Below, piece by piece: positions 18,188-27,586 of a stretch of DNA of 64,000 nt. The position numbers and the translations under genes were made by a program. Location: contig NZ_NHRJ02000013.1 in assembly GCF_002220865.2 (NCBI RefSeq), positions 1-64,000 on the forward strand, read 5' to 3'. The DNA comes from Paenibacillus xerothermodurans (GTDB lineage Bacteria > Bacillota > Bacilli > Paenibacillales > NBRC-103111). The notes beneath the pieces are model-generated. The model was not told the DNA's origin, searched no databases, and saw only the letters and a program-made list of their open reading frames with translations. Each line of letters opens with the position of its first letter. The first letter of the stretch is position 1.

Positions 18188-18216
18188 TTGATTTGATATG
18201 TAAAATAAGGGATAAT
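18188..18216 (+). promoter_or_regulatory. SigA-type promoter of sodA
   Basis: TTGATT (18188-18193), 17-base AT-rich spacer, GATAAT (18211-18216), 46 bases before the sodA ATG. Confidence 0.65.
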
Positions 18217-18262
18217 AATCAATGGACACTGTAATTACATATCCTATAGGAGGGATTCACGA

Positions 18263-18880
18263 ATGGCACATCAATTACCAGCTCTGCCTTATCCAAACAA
18301 TGCACTGGAACCGCACATCGACGAGACAACGATGATGATCCACCATGACCGTCACCACAACACATACGTAACCAACTTGAACGCTGCATTGGAAGCCCAC
18401 CCTGATCTTCAATCCAAAAGCATTGAGGACTTAATTTCAGACCTGCACAGTGTGCCGGAAAGCATTCGTACCGCAGTTCGCAACAACGGAGGCGGACATG
18501 CGAACCATTCCTTGTTCTGGGAAGTGATCGGACCTAGCGGCGGCGGTGCACCGGCAGGCGCATTGGCGGATGCCATCAGCAACGAGCTTGGAGGCTTCGA
18601 CAAGTTCAAAGAAGACTTCGCTAAAGCGGGCGCAACGCGTTTCGGCAGCGGCTGGGCTTGGCTGTCCGTAACTCCAGAAGGCAAACTCGTTATTAGCAGC
18701 ACAGCCAACCAGGATAACCCTCTGATGGAAGGCAACACGCCAATCCTCGGACTGGATGTCTGGGAGCATGCTTACTACTTGAAATATCAAAACAAACGCC
18801 CTGATTATATCTCAGCGTTCTGGAACGTTGTGAACTGGGATGCAGTGGGCCAGCGTTATGCGGGAGCGACAGGTAAATAA
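18263..18880 (+). CDS. sodA: Superoxide dismutase [Mn] SodA
   Basis: A 205-residue cytosolic enzyme converting superoxide to hydrogen peroxide and oxygen. The metal ligands are in [19 protein letters not shown] and [12 protein letters not shown]. The Gln in [11 protein letters not shown] indicates the Mn type. Full length. GGAGGG lies 10 bases upstream of the ATG. Single gene with its own promoter and a strong terminator. It shares only partial similarity with the SodF-like protein at 11808-13025. Confidence 0.98.
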   Translation: MAHQLPALPYPNNALEPHIDETTMMIHHDRHHNTYVTNLNAALEAHPDLQSKSIEDLISDLHSVPESIRTAVRNNGGGHANHSLFWEVIGPSGGGAPAGALADAISNELGGFDKFKEDFAKAGATRFGSGWAWLSVTPEGKLVISSTANQDNPLMEGNTPILGLDVWEHAYYLKYQNKRPDYISAFWNVVNWDAVGQRYAGATGK

Positions 18881-18911
18881 GGTTCTATCGGCACTTTGTC
18901 GACACTCCACA

Positions 18912-18938
18912 CCGGGATCGAATGATCCCGGTTTTTTT
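18912..18938 (+). terminator. Rho-independent terminator of sodA
   Basis: CCGGGATC, four-base loop, GATCCCGG, then TTTTTTT. Confidence 0.93.
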
Positions 18939-19390
18939 GTGTTTTCGCCGACTACATGCGGCTGGTGTTGTCCTCTAATAGCCGGATTGATGGCGCTCCG
19001 CGACAACTTCAAATTCAACCCCATCAAACCGATGACATGTGTGTAGGTTCGCATAGAAAAATCACTGTAAAGGGGCTGTGGAACCTTTTCACATGGTGCC
19101 GCCCCATGTATGATAAGAGTATCTGGGAGTTCTTCCATAATTTTTGTCATCATGTGGCGGCAGTCCTTGTTCGTGACGGAGACTTGTTCGGTGAAATATC
19201 TCTCTGACAAAAAGGGCTGACCCGCGCAGCGGCGGCGGACACACTCGAGGCGAGTACCATTTATAACGCTGGGCCGGGCCGAGTTTTGTCAGTTTCTTGA
19301 AAGCTCTCCTACGCTCAGCCTAAGATTGTTAGAGGTTACGATGCAGCCGTTGCGTAAGCGAACGAGCAAATTTTCGGCGTCATAAAGCAG
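18939..19390. other. Gene-free stretch
   Basis: About 450 bases between the sodA terminator and the 3' end of mutY. A minus-strand frame crosses it and runs into sodA without a ribosome site; I see no supported gene or structured element. Confidence 0.5.
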
Positions 19391-20521
19391 TTATTTGCTA
19401 AAATAGCGGTTGATGATTTTTAAAAACACGTTGGGAAAAGCAAACTGTGCCATCGACGCTGCATCGACCCATCGGTAATGTGACGGCAGATGTGCATCGC
19501 GGCTGCCCGGCACTACCGGACGTTCCAGTGTGCCTAAAACAACCTGCATCTCCCAATGAATATGGCTGAACGTGTGCTCCGCCTGCATAAACCAGCGCTC
19601 CGGACTAAAACCGATGGTCTCACCGGCCAATGCGTCAACCAGACTATTGACACCTTCGGGAACCTCTCGCGGCAGCGATGGGGCTGCTGGATACATATAT
19701 GGTACTTCCACATGCGGGAGCTCCCACATTCGGGCAAGGAGCCCTTCCTGCGGACGCTGCCGTATCAATATTTTGCCGGAGTTGCTTCCGCTGCCCTCGA
19801 TCAAGGCGGCTATACGGTACTCCGGCCGTGGCGGCTTGGCCTTTTTTTTGACAGGGAGCGCCTCTTCCAGACCGGCTTCCCTCGCAGAACAATGTTGTCT
19901 AACCGGGCACGTCAGACAGTGCGGCGCACGCGGGGTGCACACCATCGCCCCCAGCTCCATCAGCCCTTGGTTGAACTCTCCCGCCGCCCCTTCGGGAATC
20001 AGTTCCACAGCCAGCTTCTCCATGGAGCTTCTGGTGCTGTTCTTCATAATGTCTTCTTCTATAAGAAAATATCGGGATAGCACCCTCATAACATTGCCAT
20101 CGACCGCTGGCTCAGGCTTGTTGTATGCTATGCTCAATATGGCTCCCGATGTATAAGGACCCACGCCTTTCAACGAAGAGATCTCTTCTTTCGTGTCGGG
20201 CACTGTGCCGCCGTAGCGCTCCTGCACCTCGCGGATAGCTCCCTGCAGATTGCGAGCCCGCGAATAATAGCCAAGCCCTTCCCACAGCTTAAGCACTTCT
20301 TCCTCCGGCGCATTCGCTAGTGACTCCATCGTAGGGAACCGTTCGATAAACCGCTCAAAATACGGAATTACCGTTTCCACGCGAGTTTGCTGCAGCATCA
20401 CTTCTGAAATCCAAATATAATAGGGATTGTTGCTCCGCCGCCAAGGCAAGTCACGACGATGCCGCCGGTACCAACCCAGCAGCTCGGTGGAAAAATACTG
20501 TTTCTTTTCTTCTGAGTACAT
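19391..20521 (-). CDS. mutY: A/G-specific adenine glycosylase MutY
   Basis: A 376-residue base-excision enzyme removing adenine mispaired with 8-oxoguanine. It begins YRRHRRDLPWRRSNNPYYIW, has LQQTRVETV with the catalytic Glu, the helix-hairpin-helix LKGVGPYTSGAILSIAY and the catalytic Asp in EPAVDGNVMRV. The Fe-S cluster Cys pattern C-x6-C-x2-C-x5-C (CTPRAPHCLTCPVRQHC) is intact, and a C-terminal NUDIX-like domain recognises 8-oxoG. ATG 20521 follows AAGGAGAG; an upstream in-frame start lacks a site. It diverges from the AraC gene with only 58 bases between. Confidence 0.97.
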   Translation of the reverse strand: MYSEEKKQYFSTELLGWYRRHRRDLPWRRSNNPYYIWISEVMLQQTRVETVIPYFERFIERFPTMESLANAPEEEVLKLWEGLGYYSRARNLQGAIREVQERYGGTVPDTKEEISSLKGVGPYTSGAILSIAYNKPEPAVDGNVMRVLSRYFLIEEDIMKNSTRSSMEKLAVELIPEGAAGEFNQGLMELGAMVCTPRAPHCLTCPVRQHCSAREAGLEEALPVKKKAKPPRPEYRIAALIEGSGSNSGKILIRQRPQEGLLARMWELPHVEVPYMYPAAPSLPREVPEGVNSLVDALAGETIGFSPERWFMQAEHTFSHIHWEMQVVLGTLERPVVPGSRDAHLPSHYRWVDAASMAQFAFPNVFLKIINRYFSK

Positions 20522-20579
20522 GATCTCTCCTTTTAAACGGTTAAAGTAAAGCATCTATTACTTATGAGGGGTGTAGCGG

Positions 20580-21437
20580 ATGTTGACTCCCGGCGAGCTG
20601 GCAGCACGCCTGAACAAGCTGGTCATTTCCATTCTGCTCGTAGGCCATCAAAAGTGTAGTCCCGACTGGCATCAATGGCCGCGCTCAATTCAACATCATT
20701 CGATTTGGCTGATTATTAAAGGCAAGGGCACATTCGCCATCAACGGCACGCACTATCCCGCGGAGCCGGGCAAGATCTTCTGTTTTAGCCCAGGCATGGT
20801 CGTAGAGCGGCAAACTGATGCTGAACATCCGCTCGAATACTACTTCCTCCGTTTTCATTATACGGAAACTTACGAGGAGAAGGAACAGTGGATTTACCGC
20901 AGCGCGGGGGAAACGTCTTTTCCGCTGGAAGGTATGTACACCGTTAACAACACGCCTCAGTTGATCTATTTGTTCGAACAGCTGGATCTGCTGTGGAAAC
21001 GCAGAGGACATATGACCGCCATGCGGCGAAAAATATTACTGCTGGAGTTTTTCTTGACCTTGATCCAAGACTTCCGCTCTCAGAAAATAACGGGAGATAC
21101 CACTGCCGCCATCGAGCTGACACAGGATTACATGATAGGGCATTATCAGGAGCCGCTGACACTGGAAGGGCTGGCTCAGATGGCCGGGCTTAGCGTAAGC
21201 CATTACTCCCGTTTGTTCAAAAAATACATCGGATACAGTCCAATCGACTACCTCACGCATTTGCGGGTCGATCGCGCCAAAGAGCTTTTGGTATTATTCG
21301 ACTACCGGTTGAAGTCTATCGCAGGTAGCGTAGGGTATACTGATGAATTCTATTTCAGCCGCATATTCAAAAAAGTGACTGGAGTGTCACCACGAGATTA
21401 CGCAAAAAAACACCGCGTCTCCCCTCTCGGCAAATGA
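20580..21437 (+). CDS. AraC family transcriptional regulator
   Basis: A 285-residue regulator with an N-terminal cupin-like sensor domain (~20-130; NGTHYPAEPGKIFCFSPG) and a C-terminal double helix-turn-helix (~185-280; LTLEGLAQMAGLSVSHYSRLF, then FDYRLKSIAGSVGYTDEFYF, ending GVSPRDYAKKHR). Such proteins often respond to sugars and activate a nearby operon, but the neighbours (mutY, cytochrome c) give no clear target. GAGGGG lies 10 bases before the ATG. Confidence 0.9.
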   Translation: MLTPGELAARLNKLVISILLVGHQKCSPDWHQWPRSIQHHSIWLIIKGKGTFAINGTHYPAEPGKIFCFSPGMVVERQTDAEHPLEYYFLRFHYTETYEEKEQWIYRSAGETSFPLEGMYTVNNTPQLIYLFEQLDLLWKRRGHMTAMRRKILLLEFFLTLIQDFRSQKITGDTTAAIELTQDYMIGHYQEPLTLEGLAQMAGLSVSHYSRLFKKYIGYSPIDYLTHLRVDRAKELLVLFDYRLKSIAGSVGYTDEFYFSRIFKKVTGVSPRDYAKKHRVSPLGK

Positions 21438-21680
21438 GCAGCGTACGCGATGGTATGTGCGTCATGCCCTCAATCAAAGCATTGACGTCTACCGACAAAA
21501 AATGCTACCCTACCAATGATTGAAAGCATCGGACGGACTGCATTTTGAGGTGACTATGGGTGGAAATTCAACCACAATACGGCACGAGGCGGTCATTAGG
21601 AGGCTTCGACCGGCTAAGCATGCTTGGCTCGCCTGGTTAATCCAAGTATGGAACAGGAACGAGAAGGAAGGGGTCTTGAC

Positions 21681-22067
21681 ATGAAGGGTATTCAAGCTCT
21701 CTGCCGCGCCCTACTAATAGGCTCAATGGTCATGGTGACTCTGACGGGCTGCGGCGGAGGCACAGATCATAGCCGCGAACCGTTCTGTGGAGGCAAGAAT
21801 CAAGGCCGTACCTCTGAGGAGGCCATGGCCGGAGCATCGGAACAAGTGAAGACGCTGTATACGCAAAATTGCTTGTCCTGTCACGGCGGTAATCTCGAGG
21901 GCAGAGTCGGTCCCCCTACAAATCTACAGCAAGTGGGCGGTCGGATGACTAAGGAACAGATTAGCGGGCAGATAAAAAATGGCGGCAATGGCATGCAACC
22001 GTTTGCTAATAAGCTGAAGCCAGAAGAAATCGACGCGTTAGCAGAATGGTTGGCGGGAAAGAAGTAA
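21681..22067 (+). CDS. Lipoprotein cytochrome c (c-551-like)
   Basis: A 128-residue membrane-anchored cytochrome c. The signal peptide ends in a lipobox (VTLTGCGGG), so the mature protein is lipid-anchored on the outer face of the membrane. One heme site CLSCH sits near residue 70, with GPPTNLQQVG after it and the Met ligand in NGGNGMQPF. It resembles CccB of Bacillus, which passes electrons to caa3-type oxidase. ATG 21681 follows GGAAGGGG. It stands alone between the AraC gene and a convergent acpS. Confidence 0.9.
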   Translation: MKGIQALCRALLIGSMVMVTLTGCGGGTDHSREPFCGGKNQGRTSEEAMAGASEQVKTLYTQNCLSCHGGNLEGRVGPPTNLQQVGGRMTKEQISGQIKNGGNGMQPFANKLKPEEIDALAEWLAGKK

Positions 22068-22171
22068 ATCTGTTCAGCTAAGGCTTTGCTACACAGCATC
22101 GCGATATATCTCAGCGCCGAAGTAGGCTTGCGCTATAACGCGGCTCGTGTGCGGCCAGCAGAAAGTGGCCC

Positions 22172-22204
22172 GAAAAAAAGAACAGTCCACGGCTGTTCTT
22201 TCAT
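22172..22204 (-). terminator. Rho-independent terminator of acpS
   Basis: Minus strand: AAAGAACAG, seven-base loop, CTGTTCTTT with TTTTTTTC. The same stem can act for the plus-strand cytochrome gene. Confidence 0.88.
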
Positions 22205-22220
22205 TATTTTACCCCGTAAA

Positions 22221-22616
22221 TTATGTGTATGTGCGTTCCACTACAGCATAGGCCATAGCCAAATCTTGCGTATGAGTGATACTTAAATGAATCATAATGG
22301 CGTTGGGTGACAGCTGCAAGCGCCGCAGAGCATCCGCGCTTACTTCGCAGTGCGGCTTGCCCAACTCATCAGACAATATCGCTATGTCCTGCAGCGCCAC
22401 TTGCTTACCGATGCCGCAGCCCAGCGCCTTAGTGACGGCTTCCTTTGCCGCAAACCGCCCCGCGACAAACTCCGTTAGCCTTCCTTTTCTGCTCTCTAAG
22501 AGCTCTTGCTCGCCCGGAGTCAGCACCCTGGTCACAAACCGGTCGCCGGCGGGCCCTTCGATGATTTTTTTCACTCTGGCGATTTCAAGCAAGTCCGTAC
22601 CAATGCCCATGATCAT
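22221..22616 (-). CDS. acpS: Holo-[acyl-carrier-protein] synthase AcpS
   Basis: A 131-residue phosphopantetheinyl transferase that activates acyl carrier protein for fatty-acid synthesis. It begins MGIGTDLLEIARVKKI and has the Mg-binding RFAAKEAVTKALG (about 54-66); these are the family's two signatures. Either of two in-frame ATGs (22616 or 22610) may start it. It lies 70 bases after nadE on the same strand and is probably cotranscribed. Confidence 0.95.
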   Translation of the reverse strand: MIMGIGTDLLEIARVKKIIEGPAGDRFVTRVLTPGEQELLESRKGRLTEFVAGRFAAKEAVTKALGCGIGKQVALQDIAILSDELGKPHCEVSADALRRLQLSPNAIMIHLSITHTQDLAMAYAVVERTYT

Positions 22617-22685
22617 TGTACAGTGCCGACCCTTTCTTTTACAGCTGAAATTACAACGGATCTACGTTCCGTCCTGCATTTACGT

Positions 22686-23495
22686 TTAAATGCCCGGTAT
22701 TCGAGCACGCTTGTGCTCTGTTTTGAGGTACTGCCGTTCGAGCTTATCCTGTTCGGCCGGATCTATCGTTTTACCTTCCAGGTAAGCACTGTTGGCGTCA
22801 TACGTAATGCCTAATTCGGCTTCATCCGTCTGCCCTTCCCACAAACCGGCGGTCGGTGCCTTATCCAGAACGCTCTTCGGCACGCCCAGCGCTGCAGCCA
22901 ATTGCCGCACCTGACGCTTGTTCAGCGTGCTTAGCGGAGTAATATCTACAGCCCCATCGCCGTATTTCGTGTAAAATCCCGTGATGGCCTCTGACGCGTG
23001 GTCTGTGCCCACCACCAGTAAGTTGAGCTCAAATGCAATTGCGTATTGTATTACCATCCGCGTTCTTGCTTTGACATTACCTTTGCCTCCACGGCTGAGA
23101 TGACGATTTTCTCCAATGGACTTCAGTGCGGATTCCGATTCCAGCGCGATTTCATTCACAGCGTCTTCAATGTTTGTTTCCATCCGATACTTGAGATTGA
23201 ATGCGTCTGCAACCGCGTAGCTGTCCGCGATGTCCGTTTGCTTGCCGTACGGCTGGAACACGCCTACCGTCTTGTATTCCTTGCCCTGCTCTTGGGTCAA
23301 TTCATCAGTTGCTCTGACACATAGACCCGCGGCCACTGCACTGTCGAGCCCGCCGCTGATTGCGATAAGCAGTCCGTTCACTCGGGCGTTCAACACGTAT
23401 TCTTTTAGAAAATCCACCCGCTTGCGAATCTCTTCGTCCACATCGATCTTCGGCTTCACGCCAAGCTTAGCAATAATCTCTTGCTGTAGGCTCAT
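22686..23495 (-). CDS. nadE: Ammonia-dependent NAD+ synthetase
   Basis: A 269-residue amidoligase making NAD from deamido-NAD, ATP and ammonia. The P-loop-like SGGLDSAVAAGLC (about 45-57) is intact (most relatives have Ile for the Leu), and LLVVGTDHASEAITGFYTKY and GDGAVDITPLSTLNKRQVR follow. No glutaminase domain, so it uses free ammonia. GAGAGG lies 9 bases before ATG 23495. Upstream of acpS in a two-gene unit. Confidence 0.96.
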   Translation of the reverse strand: MSLQQEIIAKLGVKPKIDVDEEIRKRVDFLKEYVLNARVNGLLIAISGGLDSAVAAGLCVRATDELTQEQGKEYKTVGVFQPYGKQTDIADSYAVADAFNLKYRMETNIEDAVNEIALESESALKSIGENRHLSRGGKGNVKARTRMVIQYAIAFELNLLVVGTDHASEAITGFYTKYGDGAVDITPLSTLNKRQVRQLAAALGVPKSVLDKAPTAGLWEGQTDEAELGITYDANSAYLEGKTIDPAEQDKLERQYLKTEHKRARIPGI

Positions 23496-23558
23496 TGTAC
23501 CGTACCTCTCTCACTTGGTTTTTCTCAAGTATAGTTTACTAGAACAGGAAAGCAAATA

Positions 23559-23606
23559 CAAAAAACTCCCGGAGCGTCCGCGATGTTATCCGCAGTCGTC
23601 GGGAGT
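23559..23606 (-). terminator. Rho-independent terminator of the bacilliredoxin gene
   Basis: Minus strand: ACTCCCG, an imperfect middle with CGGAT/ATCGCGG pairing, CGGGAGT, then TTTTTG. Confidence 0.75.
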
Positions 23607-23619
23607 CTTGTTTGGGGCA

Positions 23620-24054
23620 TTATTTGCAGTACTGTTGAAATGCGTTGATCAAATCCGAAGCGATCATTTCCGCGGAACGGTCCTCGATCTGATGCCGTTG
23701 AATGAAGTGCACGAGCTCCCCATCCTTGAACAAGGCGATAGATGGCGAGGACGGCGGATAAGGAGCCAGATACTCGCGTGCTTTGGCGGTCGCTTCTTTA
23801 TCCTGTCCAGCGAACACCGTGAACAAATGATCCGGCTTTACTTCATTTTGCAGTGCACGCGCCACGCCCGGTCTGCATTGTCCGGCCGCGCAGCCGCACA
23901 CAGAATTAATTACGAGCAGCGCCGTGCCTTTCGCGTTGGGCAGGTGATCCTCCACTTCTTCCGGCGTGCGCAGCTCAGTGATCCCGATCCGAGTTAATTC
24001 ATCACGCATTGGCTGGATCATGTCTTTCATGTATGACTCAAATGACATGGACAT
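23620..24054 (-). CDS. BrxA/BrxB family bacilliredoxin
   Basis: A 144-residue thioredoxin-fold protein of the YphP/YqiW family, which removes bacillithiol from mixed disulfides on proteins after oxidative stress. The CGC active site is in NSVCGCAAGQCRPG (about 50-63), with PPSSPSIALFKDGELVHFI after it. ATG 24054 follows a typical AGGAGTG. Single gene, separated from nadE by a terminator. BrxA and BrxB cannot be told apart here. Confidence 0.93.
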   Translation of the reverse strand: MSMSFESYMKDMIQPMRDELTRIGITELRTPEEVEDHLPNAKGTALLVINSVCGCAAGQCRPGVARALQNEVKPDHLFTVFAGQDKEATAKAREYLAPYPPSSPSIALFKDGELVHFIQRHQIEDRSAEMIASDLINAFQQYCK

Positions 24055-24816
24055 AAACTTTCACTCCTTTACGACAATGGGGTCTTGAAAAACTAGCCAT
24101 ATGTTCCATTATACAATCGGCAAGGAATGAAAGCAAAGCCCCTCTCGCTCTTGCGCCGTCTTTGGGCGACATCCCCATGGCGGATCATCAGCGGCCACGG
24201 CCTGCACAAATTCAGGGTGGCGCACCGGACAAATGCTGGGCGGGAAAACACCCGGCCGCCCCACCGACCCTAACCGGAAGCCAGTCAATCATCCCGTGGT
24301 CAGGCTGCCTCAACTTGCTTCAACGCCGAGGCTTACGCGTGTTACAAACCAAAGAAATTGTCGGGACCTAACAGCCAGGCGACACGCTGCCACGCGTCCC
24401 GGCGGTTCAAGCTCTTGGGTGCCCTTGTAAGCCGCCCTCGTAAGCTGATGTCACGTTAATCATTGTGTTTATTATATGCAAACCACCTCATTTCACAACT
24501 GATCACGTGGATTGACAAAAGCTGCCTGGCCTTCCCGACGTCCGTGCGCCGCAATTTGTGGGCAAGAGCTATACCTCGCAACTTCCGCGTGTGCCAAAAC
24601 ATGTCTACCTTAGCGAAATGGGCTAATCATGGCTCGACATTTCCCGGGCAATATCTGCACGCCCCCGCACAGACTGTCGAGCGGCACGCGCACATCGCGC
24701 AAAAGCCAAGTATTCCGCCGCAACTTTCGACCTGCGAGTGCACACAAAATTGCCTGTGAGTTGGATCAACGCTAAAATGGACATAAAATTACACGCACAG
24801 AAGGAGCCAAATTAGG
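24055..24816. other. Gene-free stretch of about 760 bases
   Basis: Between the bacilliredoxin and FAD-protein genes. Plus-strand frames occur (24162-24371, 24233-24430, 24463-24759) but lack ribosome sites and recognisable protein character (many Pro, Arg, Cys). No structured RNA was recognised. It may contain decayed DNA. Confidence 0.5.
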
Positions 24817-26088
24817 ATGGCCTATGATGTTATTGTCGTTGGAGGCGGCCCTTCCGGGCTCATGGCGTGCATCGCCGCAGCGTCCCACGGAGCAAATGTA
24901 TTGCTGATCGACAAGGGGGACAAATTAGGACGAAAGCTCGGAATATCCGGCGGCGGACGATGCAATGTAACGAACGCCAAAGAAATTGACGAGCTCATCA
25001 ATCATATCCCCGGTAATGGTCGGTTTTTGTACAGCGCGTTCGCCAACTTCAATAATCGGGATATTATCGAGTTTTTCGAAGGTCTGGGCATACGCCTGAA
25101 AGAGGAAGACCGCGGGCGGATGTTCCCAGTTTCCGACAAAGCGAAGACGGTCGTCGATGCACTTGTCCGCGAGGTACGATCGCTTGGTGTGGACATTCGG
25201 GTGAATAGCCCCGTAAGACGTGTGCTGTACATCGACGGCGCTGTTAGAGGCGTAGAACTGCGGGACGGAAAGCGTGTTGAGGCGAACGCGGTGATTATCG
25301 CCACTGGCGGCAAATCCGTGCCGCACACGGGCTCTACCGGCGATGGATACGCTTGGGCTGAGGCGGCGGGCCATACCATCACAGAATTATACCCTACCGA
25401 AGTACCTATCACCTCAGGGGAGGACTTCATCCGTGGGAAGCAGCTGCAAGGGCTCGCATTGCGCGACATCACTTTATCCGTGTGGAACACAAAGGGCAAA
25501 AAGCTGATTGAGCACGAGGGAGACATGCTGTTCACGCATTTTGGTCTGTCCGGGCCAGCGGTACTCCGCTGCAGCCAGTTTGTAGTAAAGGCTGTGAAAA
25601 AGTCCGAAACGGGGACCGCCAAGATGACGGTGGATCTATTCCCACAGCGCACGGTGAACGAGGTGTATGAGTGGACACTAAGCTTGGCGAAAGCCGAGCC
25701 AAAGAAGCAGATCAAGAACGTTCTAAAAAACGCGGTATCGGAGCGGCTGCTGCCGATTCTGTTGGAGAAGGCCGGCCTTAGCGACGAGCTCACGTTTGCT
25801 AACATTCCTAAGCAGCCTTGGCTGCAGCTGGCGCAGTTTATGAAGGCTTTTCCGATTATCGTTAACGGGACACTCTCCATTGAGGAGGCGTTTGTCACCG
25901 GAGGCGGCGTGAACTTAAAGGAAATTGATCCCAAAACTATGTCGTCGAAAATTACATACAGGCTGTTTTTCTGTGGTGAGATTCTGGATATTCATGGATA
26001 TACCGGCGGCTATAACATTACCGCTGCATTCACCACTGGGTACACAGCCGGCAAAAGCGCTGCGGAGCGCTACGCTGAGCAGCGATAA
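24817..26088 (+). CDS. HI0933-family FAD-dependent oxidoreductase
   Basis: A 423-residue flavoprotein of the HI0933/YtfP group. The N-terminal FAD site [20 protein letters not shown], the signature [16 protein letters not shown] (about 41-56), a central [20 protein letters not shown] and a C-terminal [16 protein letters not shown] are all in order. Some family members reduce unsaturated bile acids or flavins, others have no known substrate, so the reaction is open. Good AAGGAGC site before the ATG. Confidence 0.92.
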   Translation: MAYDVIVVGGGPSGLMACIAAASHGANVLLIDKGDKLGRKLGISGGGRCNVTNAKEIDELINHIPGNGRFLYSAFANFNNRDIIEFFEGLGIRLKEEDRGRMFPVSDKAKTVVDALVREVRSLGVDIRVNSPVRRVLYIDGAVRGVELRDGKRVEANAVIIATGGKSVPHTGSTGDGYAWAEAAGHTITELYPTEVPITSGEDFIRGKQLQGLALRDITLSVWNTKGKKLIEHEGDMLFTHFGLSGPAVLRCSQFVVKAVKKSETGTAKMTVDLFPQRTVNEVYEWTLSLAKAEPKKQIKNVLKNAVSERLLPILLEKAGLSDELTFANIPKQPWLQLAQFMKAFPIIVNGTLSIEEAFVTGGGVNLKEIDPKTMSSKITYRLFFCGEILDIHGYTGGYNITAAFTTGYTAGKSAAERYAEQR

Positions 26089-26360
26089 GCGATGCAACAT
26101 TGCGGTTGGCATATCGGACGCCGGCGCCGCGACTGTCACACGCACCCTCATGTTTGCTGCCAGCGGGACGGACCAGCGCGGCCAGCTCGAGCCTCACCCT
26201 GCTGGGTGTTCCGACAAGGCGGACACCCATCGTCGACCCAACCGCTTGCAGTGTGCGCGAAAACAAGCCTCCGGCACCTTTTTGACATATGTTACGTGGC
26301 ATAAATAGATGTTGATTAATCAAACTACTAAGGTTCCCCACAATATTATGGAGGTGCCTT

Positions 26361-27134
26361 ATGGTTCAACCTACTAGTTCAACCCCAGCTTCGCCACCAG
26401 TGAATCCGCACCAGAACGCGATGCAAGTTCAGCAGCAAGCACAACAGCTGATTCAGCAAGCGGGACAAGCGATGACTACAGCGCAGCAGGCTGATCAGAT
26501 GACGCAGCAAGCGCACCAGCTCGCGGCGACCAGCGCCCAGCAGGCGCAGCAAGCACAGCAGCAGCTGCAGCAAGCGACTATGTCGGCTATGCAGCCTCCA
26601 TCTCAGAGCATGTCGGCTATGCAGCCTCCGACTCAGAGCATGTCGGCTATGCAGCCTCCATCTCAGAGCATGTCGGCTATGCAGCCTCCATCTCAGAGCA
26701 TGTCGGCTATGCAGCCTCCATCTCAGAGCATGTCGGCTATGCAGCCTCCATCTCAGAGCATGTCGGCTATGCAGCCTCCGACTCAGAGCATGTCGGCTAT
26801 GCAGCCTCCGTCTCAGAGCATGTCGGCTATGCAGCCTCCGACTCAGAGCATGTCGGCTATGCAGCCTCCGACTCAGAGCATGTCGGCTATGCAGCCTCCG
26901 ACTCAGAGCATGTCGGCTATGCAGCCTCCGACTCAGAGCATGTCGGCTATGCAGCCTCCGTCTCAGGGCATGGCGGCTATGCAGCCTCCATCTCAGAGCA
27001 TGTCGGCCAGCATGATGTCGCAAGCTCAGAGCATGACAAGCGCCCAGCAGCTGCAGCAGGCTAAATCGCAGTTAAAGCAAGCGCAAAGCACGCTAAAGCA
27101 AGCAAAATCGGCCAGCCAACAAGATGACGAATAA
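26361..27134 (+). CDS. Q/A/S-rich protein with 14 decapeptide repeats
   Basis: A 257-residue low-complexity protein. Residues 1-73 are Gln/Ala-rich and predicted helical (QQAQQLIQQAGQAM, QQAQQAQQQLQQ); 74-213 are 14 units of MSAMQPP(S/T)QS; the tail is again Gln/Lys/Ser-rich (QLQQAKSQLKQAQSTLKQ). No signal peptide, membrane segment or known domain is visible. GGAGG lies 6 bases before the ATG and a strong terminator follows, so it is a real single-gene unit. The repeat suggests a fibrous, coat-like or adhesive structural role (inference); spore coat is one option. I do not recognise a family. Confidence 0.8.
   Translation: MVQPTSSTPASPPVNPHQNAMQVQQQAQQLIQQAGQAMTTAQQADQMTQQAHQLAATSAQQAQQAQQQLQQATMSAMQPPSQSMSAMQPPTQSMSAMQPPSQSMSAMQPPSQSMSAMQPPSQSMSAMQPPSQSMSAMQPPTQSMSAMQPPSQSMSAMQPPTQSMSAMQPPTQSMSAMQPPTQSMSAMQPPTQSMSAMQPPSQGMAAMQPPSQSMSASMMSQAQSMTSAQQLQQAKSQLKQAQSTLKQAKSASQQDDE
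26580..26999 (+). repeat. 14 tandem copies of a 30-bp unit
   Basis: Fourteen exact-length 30-base units, each ATGTCGGCTATGCAGCCT plus a variable CC(A/G)-(T/A)CT and CAGAGC. Units differ only at a few bases (Ser/Thr choice; CCA/CCG), except the last two (CAGGGC and ATGGCG). Such identity points to recent slippage or unequal exchange. Confidence 0.95.
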
Positions 27135-27221
27135 TCCGCGCAACGGAAAAAGGCAGAGCGCGGCTGTGGAGGCCGCTGTAGCCTCGTGCTTTTGTGGTGC
27201 TGACCACTAAAGAACAAAGTG

Positions 27222-27268
27222 AAAGACGACCATTATCCAGATATTTGGATAAACTGGTCGTCTTTTTG
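27222..27268 (+). terminator. Rho-independent terminator of the repeat protein gene
   Basis: AAAGACGACCA, an inner ATCCA/TGGAT stem, TGGTCGTCTTT, then TTTG. Confidence 0.92.
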
Positions 27269-27586
27269 CTGTTCCAGCAGGTCCGTGCACGGTTATCTCA
27301 CTTTATCGATTTAATTATAACAAGAAAAAGGTGCAGTCTCCTCAATTTCCTTGAGTGACTGTAGCATGCTCTGATCGCAGGGACTTTTTCAGTGGCCTCC
27401 GGCTCCCCGTTTGTCGCGTTGACGTGCGTTTAGCTATGATGGGTGCGTATAACATGATGGGGAGTTGTGCCATGTTAACAATTTACCACCTAAACCACCA
27501 CGGCCCGTCAGCCACGTGTCTCAACCATTGCATCTTACGATGTTCAACTTCGAATGCCGCTTACGCCTCTACCGCCTGCTGCTCCA
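27269..27586. other. Gene-free stretch
   Basis: About 320 bases between the repeat-protein terminator and the 3' end of the cation transporter gene. A plus-strand frame (27355-27699) runs into the opposite strand of that gene and has no ribosome site. Nothing recognisable. Confidence 0.5.

Noticed and set aside
18812-19210. A 132-residue minus-strand frame over the sodA 3' end
   Set aside because: It overlaps sodA and its terminator and has no protein character or site.
24162-24759. Several plus-strand frames in the empty region
   Set aside because: No ribosome sites, Pro/Arg/Cys-rich, no similarity I can recognise.
26580-26999. CRISPR array
   Set aside because: Units are contiguous without spacers and encode protein; it is a tandem repeat.
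26379-27023. A 214-residue minus-strand frame through the decapeptide repeat
   Set aside because: It reads the repeat backwards (His/Arg/Leu-rich), has no ribosome site, and the plus-strand gene has both a ribosome site and a terminator.
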